From UBA7672 sp036733305 (GTDB lineage: Bacteria > Pseudomonadota > Alphaproteobacteria > Caulobacterales > Hyphomonadaceae), in assembly GCA_036733305.1 (NCBI GenBank), contig DAINAT010000087.1, forward strand, positions 1 to 15,502: a stretch of 15,502 bases of DNA. The letters run 5' to 3'. Under the pieces are notes generated by a model. That model saw only the letters and a program-made list of their open reading frames with translations. It ran no database searches and was not told where the DNA came from. Below are positions 5,561-14,255 of this stretch, one piece after another. Both the position numbers and the translations under genes were made by a program. How positions within the stretch are numbered: the stretch's first letter is position 1; each line of letters starts with the position of its first letter.

Positions 5561-7738
5561 ATGTCCGCCTCAGCAACATTCGGCATCGAGCGCACTAAGA
5601 CGCTCAGCGCGCTAGTCGCGCTGTTCACGATCGCCGTGCTTGCATCGACGCCGGTCGACCTCAACGGACAAGTCACGCTCGCAGTTGCAACCGCCTGCGT
5701 TTTCGTCACGATGACGTGGGTTCAGCCGGCGGGCGGGCCACTCCGCGTCTTTATCCTGCTGCTCACGCTGTTCACCAGCACGCGCTACATGCTGTGGCGT
5801 GCGTCCGAGACGATTCCGTTTTCGGATCCGGTGTCGCTGTTCTTTGCGCTCGCCCTGTTTGGCGCCGAACTCTACGGCTTCGTGATCTTGCTGCTGTCGA
5901 TGTTCCTTTCGGCGGATGTCGCGGATCGCAGGCCCGTGCCGGCGCCGGTGGGCGCGACAAAATCGCCGACGGTCGACATTCTTATCCCCACCTACAATGA
6001 GGATGAACAGTTGCTGGAGGTGACGGTCCGGGCGGCTATGGCGGTCTCCTATCCGGCGGGACGATGCAGCGTCTACCTTCTGGACGATGGTGGCACTGTG
6101 GCCAAACGCACTCAGATGGACCCCAGGAAAGCAGCCGAGGCGGAAGAACGGCATCAACGGCTACAGCAGCTCTGCGAGCGGACGGGCGCCACCTATCTCA
6201 CACGCGAACGCAATGATCACGCCAAGGCGGGAAACATCAACGCCGCGCTGACGCAGACATCCGGCGAGCTGATCCTGATTCTGGACGCTGACCATGTACC
6301 CACGGCGGATATCCTGCTTCGCACGGTCGGGTACTTCCTGGCGGACCCCAAACTCTTCCTGGTGCAAACGCCGCACTTCTTCCTCAATCCGGACCCGGTC
6401 GAGCGGAACCTCGACACGTTTGACCGGATGCCTAGCGAAAACGAGATGTTCTATTCGGTCATTCAGAAAGGCCTGGATGGCTACAACGCCTCGTTCTTTT
6501 GTGGTTCGGCTGCAGTGCTCCGGCGCAAGCACATCATGGAGATCGGGGGAATTCAGGGCGAAACAATCACCGAGGACGCCGAAACCGCACTCGAGCTTCA
6601 TGCGCGCGGCTATCATAGCGCCTATGTTGCGCGCCCGATGGTGGCTGGACTTTCGCCGGAGACGTTCTCGGGTTTCATCGTCCAGCGCATGCGCTGGGCG
6701 CAGGGAATGGCGCAAATCTTTTTGCTCAAGAACCCACTGGTCAAGACTGGGCTGACGCTGGCGCAACGGCTTGGCTATCTCAATTCGTGCTTCTTCTGGT
6801 TCTTCTCGCTAGCGCGTATGGCCTTCATCCTCACGCCACTCGTGTACTTGATCTTCGGCATCCAGATCTACGCGGTGGGCGTGGAGTACTTCCTGGCGTA
6901 TGGTGTGCCGCACGTCATTGGCGCGCTGCTTCTCACCAGCATGCTTTACGGCGGAAGCCGATGGGTGTTCGCCTCGGAACTTTACGAGATCGTCCAGGCC
7001 GTGCATTGCTCGGGCGCGATCCTGCGGGTGTTCCGCAATCCCCGCGCGCCGACATTCGACGTGACGCCTAAGGGTGAGTCGCTCGAACGCAACTTCGTCT
7101 CGCCGCTGGCGCGGCCGTTCTACATCCTGATCGCGGTTGTCGGTCTTGCGGAAGTGGCGGGCCTTGTCCGCATGCTACTTGAACCTCAGATAGCCGGCTA
7201 CATCGTCGTCGCACTGCTGTGGAACACTTTCCACCTGTTCCTGCTGATCGGCGCACTTGGCGCGCTCTATGAACGCGCCCAACGCCGCGTGTTCCCGCGC
7301 ATTGATCGCGCCGCCTCCATCGAACTGTCAGGCGCCTCCGGACGGCTCAGCGTGCGCATGACGGATATCTCGGTTACCGGGATCGGCGTCGTCGCGGACG
7401 CACTGTCTGCCGAACAATTGTCGCCTGGCTCAGTGGTGCGCATCGACGCCCGTCTGCTGGGCGCGGCGTCCCACTTCCCGCTCGATCTCTACGTCCAGTC
7501 GATCGTTCGTCAAGGCGGCGAAGCGGCCGTCGGCCTCCGGTTCGAACTCAAGACCGCCGCCCAGTGGCGCACCGTCGTGGCGCTTGTCTACTCGCGCAGC
7601 CAAAACTGGCGCGCATTCCAGGACAAGCGCGTGAGCTCGCGGGGCGTCATCGGCCAGATCGGCTTCCTCGCGCATCAGGGCGTCACCGGCGCCCTCGATC
7701 ACCTGACCGTCATTCGCAGCAAAGTTTTTCGCACATGA
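5561..7738 (+). CDS. bcsA: Cellulose synthase catalytic subunit BcsA with PilZ domain
   Basis: The product is 725 residues, an inner-membrane family 2 glycosyltransferase that polymerises UDP-glucose into beta-1,4-glucan and extrudes it through its own TM channel. TM helices lie at about 15-30, 37-53, 60-77 and 92-117. The GT-A core follows, with DDG (175-177), DAD (242-244), FFCGS (312-316), TED (337-339, the catalytic base) and QRMRW (375-379). More TM helices cover about 405-570. The C-terminal PilZ domain has RVFPR (576-580, RxxxR) and DISVTG (602-607, DxSxxG), both c-di-GMP contacts, so allosteric activation should be intact. It is slightly shorter than E. coli BcsA. The ATG is 21 codons before TM1; the ribosome-binding site is weak. 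Its stop overlaps bcsB as ATGA. NfrB-type enzymes are related, but PilZ plus BcsB favours BcsA. Confidence 0.95.
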   Translation: MSASATFGIERTKTLSALVALFTIAVLASTPVDLNGQVTLAVATACVFVTMTWVQPAGGPLRVFILLLTLFTSTRYMLWRASETIPFSDPVSLFFALALFGAELYGFVILLLSMFLSADVADRRPVPAPVGATKSPTVDILIPTYNEDEQLLEVTVRAAMAVSYPAGRCSVYLLDDGGTVAKRTQMDPRKAAEAEERHQRLQQLCERTGATYLTRERNDHAKAGNINAALTQTSGELILILDADHVPTADILLRTVGYFLADPKLFLVQTPHFFLNPDPVERNLDTFDRMPSENEMFYSVIQKGLDGYNASFFCGSAAVLRRKHIMEIGGIQGETITEDAETALELHARGYHSAYVARPMVAGLSPETFSGFIVQRMRWAQGMAQIFLLKNPLVKTGLTLAQRLGYLNSCFFWFFSLARMAFILTPLVYLIFGIQIYAVGVEYFLAYGVPHVIGALLLTSMLYGGSRWVFASELYEIVQAVHCSGAILRVFRNPRAPTFDVTPKGESLERNFVSPLARPFYILIAVVGLAEVAGLVRMLLEPQIAGYIVVALLWNTFHLFLLIGALGALYERAQRRVFPRIDRAASIELSGASGRLSVRMTDISVTGIGVVADALSAEQLSPGSVVRIDARLLGAASHFPLDLYVQSIVRQGGEAAVGLRFELKTAAQWRTVVALVYSRSQNWRAFQDKRVSSRGVIGQIGFLAHQGVTGALDHLTVIRSKVFRT

Positions 7739-9945
7739 AACGCCTGTCCCCTTCCCTGCTGATGACGTTTGTCGCCACCGGATGGCTTGTCGCTCCTGCC
7801 GGCGCCCAGGACGTCTTCGCACGCAGCGCTCCGCCGAAGGCGGCCACCAGCCGCGATCTCGCGAACGGGACCAGTCAGTTTGCAGCGCCGCTCACGACGC
7901 TGCGTGCGCAACAGGGTAGCATGCGTCTTAACGGTGCTTCGGCACGCGAGGATCTCTCATTCGCGCTCGCGCCCCAGGCCGATATCAAGTCCGTCCGACT
8001 CGTCCTGCGTCATGCAACCAGCCGCGCCCAAGCCTCCACCAGCGCCCATCTGAGACTTTCGCTGAACAGCCAGTTCGCCGCCCAACTGGACGCGGCGACA
8101 GGGCTGACGGGGGCGATGGATTCAGTGTCGATCGTTGGCGGCTTCAAGCCCGGTTTCAACACGCTCGGTTTCGAGGCTGTCCAGCGCTACACGTTTGACT
8201 GTCAGGACCCGACGGCGGATGAACTGTGGACGGAGATCGATACTGAACGCTCCAGCCTTGAGGTGAGCTACCAGCGGCGCAAGTTCGCTTGGACTCTCGC
8301 CGATCTCGACCGTTTCCTGTCGCCAGGCGTCGGCGGCGTCGAACATCTCACGATCGTTACGGCAGCCGGAGAGCCGCGTCGCGCGCAACTCACCTGGGGC
8401 GCCTTGTCGGCCCAAGCCGTCACAAATCGCCTTTCGTTCAAGCTACCCGAAATCTCTCATGCCTCGGCCCGGGCGGTTTCCAGTAGCGTTACGGGATCGC
8501 CGGCCCCACGCCTTGCGCTTGCCAACCGCGATACCGACGTCATCATCGTTGGCACGTTCGCGGAAGTGGGAGCCCTGCTGGCGATTGATCCCCGTACAGT
8601 GGACAAGGAAGAGGGCTATCTCGCCGTCGGGCCCTCCCCGCTTGATCCAACGCACTTCGTGATCGTGGCGTCCGGTCACACGGACGAAGCTGTCACGCGG
8701 GCTGTCCTGGCTCTTGGCGTCACCGGCTTTCCCCTGGCCGACGCCACAAGCATGCAAATCAGCGAACAAGATGCTCCCAGAGGCTTTGCGCTCAGCGCAC
8801 ACGGCCCGCTTCGCACCGGCGCGACCTACACTTTCGAGCAGTTGGGCTTGGCGTCCAAAAGCACAGTCGGTGAGGAATCGGCCGCTTTCGACCTGTCGTT
8901 CGAACTGCCGGCCGACTTCTTCGCACGCGAAAAGGATGAGATCATTCTATCGCTGGACTTCGCCTATGGGGCAGGCCTTGAGCCGGGCTCCGTCCTCAAT
9001 CTCTTCGTGAATGGTATATTCCGCCGCGCCGTGGCGCTGGCCCGGACGGACGGTGAAGCCGCTTCCGGATACGAACTTCGACTGCCGGCGCGCAACTTCC
9101 GTCCCGGGCGAAACACCGTTCGCCTCAGCGCCGAACTCGCCCGCGTTCAGGCCGGCGCCTGCGCGACGCGCAACAACAGGAATCTTGCCTTTGTGTTGGA
9201 CGGATCATCGATGATCCAGGTTCCGAATTCACCCAGCTATGCTGAGCTGCCAAACCTCGCACTCTTGAGCGAGACCGGCTTTCCGTTCTCCGCAGCCTCG
9301 ACGGCGCCGTTCGCAATCCGGGCGGCCGATCATCGCAGCGAGACGCTGGCAGCCGTGTGGACCCTCGCGGCAAAGCTCGGTCAGACTCATGGGGCGTTGT
9401 TTTCCGGCATAGACTTCGACTTTGGGGCCGAGCCGGCCAAAATCCATACGCTGATCGTGGGCGCCCGGCCCGCCGTAAGAAACCTCATCGACGGCCCAAT
9501 CCGGCTTGCGCTGAACGATCCGAAATTCCCGGACGACATGTCCGGCGCCCATCTTGTGCGCCTGCGTCAACTGTCCGACCTCGGTAGCAGCGGCCTGATC
9601 GCGTCGGCGGAAAACGCGTCCCATCGCGGCCAGCTGGTGACAGTTGTAACAGCCCAAACAAGCGAGGCGCTGTTGTCATCCGTGCGTCATCTTGTCGAGC
9701 CTACGCACTGGAGTCAGCTAAGGGGCAGCGCCGCGGTTTGGCGCGAAGACCCGTCAACCGTTTCGGTCCAGCCTGTCGGCAAGTCCTTCTTCTCGGGCGA
9801 CGCTTCGAGCGCCGACCGCGTCGCACTGCAGAATGGGCAATCGCCCTGGCGCTGGGTGCTGACGCTTGGAGGCCTGATTTTCGCCGTCGCCGTGGTTCTG
9901 GCCGGCATCGCTCACTACATGCGGCGACGGAACCGGGCACAGTGA
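7735..9945 (+). CDS. bcsB: Cellulose synthase regulatory/periplasmic subunit BcsB
   Basis: The product is 736 residues from ATG 7735, which overlaps the bcsA stop. It has a signal peptide (MKRLSPSLLMTFVATGWLVAPAGAQ). The periplasmic body has the BcsB carbohydrate-binding and flavodoxin-like repeats. FDCQDPTADELWTEID and, later, CATRNNRNLAFVLDGSS supply the paired cysteines, and SYAELPNLALLSETGFPFS is the best family match. A single C-terminal TM helix (WVLTLGGLIFAVAVVLAGIAHYM) followed by RRRNRAQ anchors it beside BcsA. In the family it guides the nascent glucan across the periplasm and its TM anchor is needed for synthesis. The frame is also open upstream of 7735, inside bcsA, but that is shadow. 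Translational coupling to bcsA suggests 1:1 production. Confidence 0.93.
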   Translation: MKRLSPSLLMTFVATGWLVAPAGAQDVFARSAPPKAATSRDLANGTSQFAAPLTTLRAQQGSMRLNGASAREDLSFALAPQADIKSVRLVLRHATSRAQASTSAHLRLSLNSQFAAQLDAATGLTGAMDSVSIVGGFKPGFNTLGFEAVQRYTFDCQDPTADELWTEIDTERSSLEVSYQRRKFAWTLADLDRFLSPGVGGVEHLTIVTAAGEPRRAQLTWGALSAQAVTNRLSFKLPEISHASARAVSSSVTGSPAPRLALANRDTDVIIVGTFAEVGALLAIDPRTVDKEEGYLAVGPSPLDPTHFVIVASGHTDEAVTRAVLALGVTGFPLADATSMQISEQDAPRGFALSAHGPLRTGATYTFEQLGLASKSTVGEESAAFDLSFELPADFFAREKDEIILSLDFAYGAGLEPGSVLNLFVNGIFRRAVALARTDGEAASGYELRLPARNFRPGRNTVRLSAELARVQAGACATRNNRNLAFVLDGSSMIQVPNSPSYAELPNLALLSETGFPFSAASTAPFAIRAADHRSETLAAVWTLAAKLGQTHGALFSGIDFDFGAEPAKIHTLIVGARPAVRNLIDGPIRLALNDPKFPDDMSGAHLVRLRQLSDLGSSGLIASAENASHRGQLVTVVTAQTSEALLSSVRHLVEPTHWSQLRGSAAVWREDPSTVSVQPVGKSFFSGDASSADRVALQNGQSPWRWVLTLGGLIFAVAVVLAGIAHYMRRRNRAQ

Positions 9946-12470
9946 CGATCCATTTGCCTTTCCTGCGCGGTTTGCGCCAGCTTGTCGTGGTCGCTGTTGC
10001 TCTCGCAATCGCGCCGCTAGCTGGCGCGCAGGCCGTAATGGAGGTGAACGTCACGCGCCTCGGGATTCCGGACGAAACGCCTGACGCAGCCCGGTCGCCG
10101 GATCAACCGCAAAGGCTTGCACCGGCCTCGCCCGCGAGGGAATCGCTTCGCGCGATATGGAACACGCTGGCGACTGGCGACTGGCACATGGCGGAAACCC
10201 AGGTGCTCAGCCTGCGCACGCGCTATCCCGCCTGGCGACCGGATGACAAGCTTTTGGCGGCGATCACCCGGGGCCAGCGTGACAGCGGCCTGCGTGATGC
10301 CTTCGCCACCCGGACCTGGACACAGGTGCTCGCGCTCGCGCCGGAAGCGCCCGCATGCGAAGATGACTACGCCATCTGGCTGCGTAGCGAAGCGCTCACC
10401 GCCCTCGAACAGCAGAAGCCGCTTCTTGCCTTTCACACCTACCTGTTTGCGACGTGCAGCACGCCAGCACAGCGCTCCACGAACGTCGAGCGTGCGGCGC
10501 GCCAGCTGAATCTTGACGGCCTGGATCGGCTGCTGGCTACGGCGACGGCCCCAAACCATTCGCCGCCGGCTCCAGCAGAGCTGGCAACGCTTCGCGACGC
10601 GCGGCATGAGGCCCAGTTAAAGCAGGCGATCGCAGGCAAGGCCTGGTCAGACGCGGCGATTCTCGCGTTCGACTCCGGCCGTCATGATCTTGCCCTCACC
10701 GCCGGCTGGGCGATCCTGGAATCGGACGCAGCGCTGGCGCGCGCGCTCTTTCACGAGGCAGCCAAGCTCGGTCCAGACCAGGAGGCAAGGCTTGGCGAGG
10801 CGCTGGCCGGCTTGCGCCTGAACGATCCCGCACCGGGGCTGGCGCTTCTCGCGCTCGATTCCAACGTCACTCGCCCGGATGATATTCAAACTCGCCAGAT
10901 CTCCGTCGCTGCGGACGCCCTTGTACTCGCCGCCGCGCAGGCCCGCGCACACAAGGACTGGAACGCGGCCGAGGCGTTCGCTGCGCGCCTGCGCGACCTC
11001 GGCGTCGGGTATTCCAGTGATGCCGATCGCATTGTTGGAGAAACACTGCTTGACCGCGCGACCGGCGCTTTCGAAGCGAGACGGTTCCGAGACGCATTGG
11101 GATGGGCGCAGCAAGCGTCGGCTTATGCCGGCGTTGCTCGACCCGCACGGATGCGTGAGGCCTGGACACGCCTTGAGCTTGGAGAGGCTCGGTCGGCGGA
11201 ACTCGCGTTTCGCGATCTCTACGTCCAGTCCGCCGATGCGGAGAGCGCCGAGGGCCTTGTGCTGGCCGCTGCACGCGAGGATCGCCTCGACGAGTTGACG
11301 ACGCTCGCCAGCGCAGGGCAAGGCCCGCTTGCGCCCGCGCTCGTCAATGGGCAGGCAGACGCCGCGATCGCGCGGAAGGACTTTGCGACAGCGCAACGCC
11401 TGGCGCCATCGCGGCATCAACGGCTGGCTGGTGTTGGCGCGCCATGGGTCGAGCAGACAACCACCGCCCGCCTGCCCCGCAACTCAGCAGGCGATGGGCG
11501 GTTCGAGGCGCAGGCGGTGCGTGTTTCGACCGGCTTCGCCTACGGCGGGTTCTTGCTGGAAGCCGGCGTTACCGGCCTGGCGCTCGACTCCACCCTTGGC
11601 GGCAGGACTGAGCACGCCCTTCCCTATTTCGCCGCAGGCACGGAAGGCGCCATGCGACTGTCTGTCCAGATCGCCGAGGCGCCAGGCCGCGCAATCGGCG
11701 GAGCGCCGCTCGTCGCCGAAGCATCCATTGAAAGACGTGCAACGTGGTGGTCCGTGGCAGCGCGCGCCTTCGCCACGCCCAAGGACGACTCGGCGACCTC
11801 CCTGGCAGGGCGGCGTGATCCGGCGGGAGGCGCAGGCTGGGGCGCCGTGATCGAGACAGGTCTTGAAGCGCGATCCAGCATCGCGCTTGCCCCCGGGGTG
11901 CGCGTTACGGGCGGCGTGCTTGCATCGCGGCTGACAGGATTGAACGTCGCCAACAATGATCGCGTGCGTATCGACATCGGTGGAGCACAGACGCTGGATG
12001 CGCCGGGTTTTGACTACATCGCCACCGGCCCGTTCTACCAGTTCGACAGCTATGCAAGGAACACCAACTTCGAGACGCGGGGCCATGGCGGGTACTTCAG
12101 CCCTCAGGAGTTCCATCGCGCCGGCTGGTCGCTGAACCTCCAAACCGCCGAGATGCAAGACTGGATGCTGCGCCTGGATGGATCGCTTGCCTATGAGATG
12201 ACGCGGCAATCTAGCGCCCCTGTCCTGCCCTTGCAGAATCCTTTGGGCGCGCAGTTTGCATCAAGCGCGTCCTCCAGTGTCGCTGGCGCGGTCCGCGCTG
12301 AGGCCGCCTATCGCGTCAGCGCGAACTGGACGGTCGGCGGATGGGCCGCCGCCAATGCCTCGACCGCCTACAGCGACGTGCAGCTCGGGCTTTCCTTGCG
12401 GTTCACGCCGGAAGGCCGGCGATCCGTTGTAAGCGGCGACTTTGCCGGCCATGGCCGCGGGATCTGGTGA
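9942..12470 (+). CDS. bcsC: BcsC-like cellulose export protein (TPR plus outer-membrane barrel)
   Basis: The product is 842 residues from GTG 9942, which overlaps the bcsB TGA (GTGA). The start is supported by an immediate signal peptide (FLRGLRQLVVVAVALAIAPLAGAQA); the longer frame upstream is inside bcsB. Residues about 60-510 are alanine/leucine-rich helical repeats of TPR type (for example LFHEAAKLGPDQEARLGEALA and AFEARRFRDALGWAQQASAYA), the periplasmic scaffold. The rest is beta-rich, with a BcsC_C hallmark HGGYFSPQEF near residue 717, and it ends in tryptophan, as outer-membrane barrels often end in an aromatic residue. It would form the outer-membrane exit pore for the glucan. It is clearly shorter than the roughly 1150-residue enteric BcsC because it has fewer repeats. 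Resemblance to NfrA-type barrel proteins at the very C terminus is noted, but the bcsAB context favours BcsC. Confidence 0.85.
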   Translation: MTIHLPFLRGLRQLVVVAVALAIAPLAGAQAVMEVNVTRLGIPDETPDAARSPDQPQRLAPASPARESLRAIWNTLATGDWHMAETQVLSLRTRYPAWRPDDKLLAAITRGQRDSGLRDAFATRTWTQVLALAPEAPACEDDYAIWLRSEALTALEQQKPLLAFHTYLFATCSTPAQRSTNVERAARQLNLDGLDRLLATATAPNHSPPAPAELATLRDARHEAQLKQAIAGKAWSDAAILAFDSGRHDLALTAGWAILESDAALARALFHEAAKLGPDQEARLGEALAGLRLNDPAPGLALLALDSNVTRPDDIQTRQISVAADALVLAAAQARAHKDWNAAEAFAARLRDLGVGYSSDADRIVGETLLDRATGAFEARRFRDALGWAQQASAYAGVARPARMREAWTRLELGEARSAELAFRDLYVQSADAESAEGLVLAAAREDRLDELTTLASAGQGPLAPALVNGQADAAIARKDFATAQRLAPSRHQRLAGVGAPWVEQTTTARLPRNSAGDGRFEAQAVRVSTGFAYGGFLLEAGVTGLALDSTLGGRTEHALPYFAAGTEGAMRLSVQIAEAPGRAIGGAPLVAEASIERRATWWSVAARAFATPKDDSATSLAGRRDPAGGAGWGAVIETGLEARSSIALAPGVRVTGGVLASRLTGLNVANNDRVRIDIGGAQTLDAPGFDYIATGPFYQFDSYARNTNFETRGHGGYFSPQEFHRAGWSLNLQTAEMQDWMLRLDGSLAYEMTRQSSAPVLPLQNPLGAQFASSASSSVAGAVRAEAAYRVSANWTVGGWAAANASTAYSDVQLGLSLRFTPEGRRSVVSGDFAGHGRGIW

Positions 12471-12474
12471 CGCC

Positions 12475-13860
12475 ATGCAGCCATCCACCGCCTCGCAACT
12501 CTCGCAGCCGCCGCCAACAGCTTTTGTGCGGCGGGTCAGCGATCTTGCCGATCCGAAGCTGATCGGCGCCCTCCGGCGCGCGGGCGGCATCGGCCTGGCG
12601 ATCGGTTTGGTGGCGCTGTTCGCCGTGATGTCACAGAAGACGCACGAGGTTGACCGGAGCCGGCTCGCGGTCGCCGCACAGTATGGCGCCACGCAGATCG
12701 AGGCAATTCTGGCGAGGGCTGAAACCGGCGTCCTCAAGCATCGCGCCGCGCTTGACGCAGCACTTGCCCCAAACGCGACAGACGTGGAACGGCTGGCGGC
12801 GCGCCGGGCCATCGTGGAAGCTGCGGCTGACTCACCGATCCTCGGCGCGACCATTCTTGACGCTTCCGGGTCGGTTGAGCTCGATGTCGGCGCGGTCGAT
12901 GCAACGGGCTTCGGCCCGGTCATCGCGCCCTTCCGGTTTGAAGACGCACGCCGCATCGACCAGCGCGCCCGTCTCATGCCTGCGCCTGAGCGCAACGCAC
13001 TCCTTCTCGCCATACCGATGGACGCGCCTTCTCCGCGCACGCTGGTTTTGGCGCTTGATGCCAGCGTGTTCACCGACAGTCTCGTGCTTGCGCGCAACAC
13101 AGCCGCCAAGGCGCCTCTTGCCTTTCTGTCCGACAGGGATGGCCGCCTGATCTTGGCGTCGGGCGCAGACGTCTCGCGAACGCGCGTGGTTGTTCCAGCA
13201 ATGCCCGCGGAACATCAGTCGATCGAGGACATGGCTGTTTCCGAACTCGCCCGCGAGTCGGACGAGAGCAATTCGGAAATGGCATCTGCGCCGCTCGCAA
13301 GCGGACAGCTGGCGGTTCATGTCATCGGCGCAAAAGTCGATGTATGGCGCTTGACTCAGGAGAACTGGCAAGTCTTGGTCGCTGCATTCGCCCCCATGTT
13401 GCTGGCGCTGATCCTAGCGGTTTCCATCGTGCAGAATGAATGGCGACGACGCGATCGACGGGCTAACACATCCGCCGATGCCGTAGCGCGAGCGGAGATC
13501 GCGGCCGATCTTCTCGATGCTGGCGTCCTCGAATGGCGAATTAGCGACTCAGGCCTTTCGAGCTCCGAGGGCTGGCGCACGCTGTTCGCCGAAGGCGCAG
13601 CCGTCGCTGATGAAGACATCTCGAACTGGTTGAGCAGAATCCATCCTGATGACGAGGCTGCCGCGCGCCAAGGCTACCAGAGCTTGCAGGATGGCGAGCG
13701 TGACACACTGAGCCAGATGCTACGGGTACGCGGCTCGTCGGGAGCCTACATCAAAGTACAAGAACGAGCGCGCGTGCGCCGCGGTCGAGACGATAAACCG
13801 GTCCGGATCGTGATGGTTCATACCTTGGTCCATCGCGATCCGCTGACCGTCCGCGAGTGA
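12475..13860 (+). CDS. Two-TM periplasmic sensor ending in a PAS-like domain, no output domain
   Basis: The product is 461 residues from ATG 12475, 4 nt after bcsC; the frame is open further upstream but only inside bcsC. The layout is a proline-rich cytoplasmic N terminus, TM1 (about 36-52, AGGIGLAIGLVALFAVM), a periplasmic domain of about 240 residues (starting with a helix SRLAVAAQYGATQIEAILARAE, Cache/CHASE-like in layout), TM2 (about 297-318, VLVAAFAPMLLALILAVSIV), a helical linker, and a PAS_3-like domain (about 344-455) with WLSRIHPDDEAAARQGY and a final HTLVHRDPLTVRE. Proteins with this architecture normally continue into a histidine kinase or GGDEF/EAL module; here the frame stops at 13858-13860. 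It may be a stand-alone sensor or a truncated kinase or cyclase. Its place as fourth gene of the bcs operon suggests a role in controlling cellulose output. Exact family not recognised. Confidence 0.75.
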   Translation: MQPSTASQLSQPPPTAFVRRVSDLADPKLIGALRRAGGIGLAIGLVALFAVMSQKTHEVDRSRLAVAAQYGATQIEAILARAETGVLKHRAALDAALAPNATDVERLAARRAIVEAAADSPILGATILDASGSVELDVGAVDATGFGPVIAPFRFEDARRIDQRARLMPAPERNALLLAIPMDAPSPRTLVLALDASVFTDSLVLARNTAAKAPLAFLSDRDGRLILASGADVSRTRVVVPAMPAEHQSIEDMAVSELARESDESNSEMASAPLASGQLAVHVIGAKVDVWRLTQENWQVLVAAFAPMLLALILAVSIVQNEWRRRDRRANTSADAVARAEIAADLLDAGVLEWRISDSGLSSSEGWRTLFAEGAAVADEDISNWLSRIHPDDEAAARQGYQSLQDGERDTLSQMLRVRGSSGAYIKVQERARVRRGRDDKPVRIVMVHTLVHRDPLTVRE

Positions 13861-13869
13861 TCCGGCGCG

Positions 13870-13897
13870 CTGACAGCTCAACTGAGAGAACTGTCAG
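13870..13897 (+). terminator. Hairpin after the bcs operon, possible transcription terminator
   Basis: CTGACAG (13870-13876) and CTGTCAG (13891-13897) form a perfect 7-bp stem. The loop contains CTCA-AC-TGAG, which can stack as an inner stem. It begins 10 nt after the last stop of the operon. No uridine run follows directly (the nearest is GTTTTG near 13912), so it is a weak intrinsic terminator at best, or a 3'-end stabiliser. Confidence 0.4.
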
Positions 13898-14198
13898 GGT
13901 AACTGGGTGAGGTTTTGCTGGGCTTTCGGCGAGCTTGCAGCAACTACGCCGCCGCCCTGCTCAAGACAGATTCCGAGCGCGCGCGCAGAATCCACGCGGC
14001 GCGATCTCAATGACCGCTAGGGCTCAGGCCAAAGGATCGAAAGCTCAAAGTCAGTATGCGAGTGCGATCGAAAACCTCGAGATGATCCTGAGGAGCCAAC
14101 CCGTGGTCACGCGCTGGCGGCCTTGGAAATTGGCGTCGGCGCTAGCGCGCTTAATATCGGCTCTAAAACCTTGACCTTTTTGCGCGCGAGCGGCCCGC

Positions 14199-14204
14199 TA
14201 TACT
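14199..14204 (+). promoter_or_regulatory. TATACT -10-like hexamer in the convergent gap
   Basis: TATACT at 14199-14204 matches five of six consensus positions. TTGACC (14171-14176) lies upstream, but the 22-nt spacer is too long for a standard sigma-70 promoter. A transcript from here would run antisense into the 3' end of the response regulator gene. Confidence 0.2.
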
Positions 14205-14255
14205 CTTGGAAACATGAGGCTGGCAACCAAGACGCGGGTTTTGAAGCGGTTGCGG

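Larger units (their letters stand above)
13861..14255. other. Gene-free stretch between convergent transcription units
   Basis: This is the space between the sensor gene (plus) and the response regulator (minus). Apart from the hairpin at 13870-13897 and a TATACT hexamer at 14199, I see nothing firm. Short frames such as one ending at 14174 give basic, nondescript products without ribosome-binding sites. I looked for a kinase or GGDEF remnant continuing the PAS protein in all plus-strand frames and found none. Confidence 0.55.

Noticed and set aside
10647..11420. 257-residue minus-strand frame opposite bcsC
   Set aside because: Shadow of the BcsC repeat region; no recognisable domain.
12261..13109. 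282-residue minus-strand Ser/Ala/Arg-rich frame
   Set aside because: Antisense to the end of bcsC and the sensor gene; biased composition, no domain.
13935..14174. 79-residue plus-strand frame after the sensor gene
   Set aside because: No ribosome-binding site, basic nondescript sequence, and no link to a kinase or GGDEF domain.
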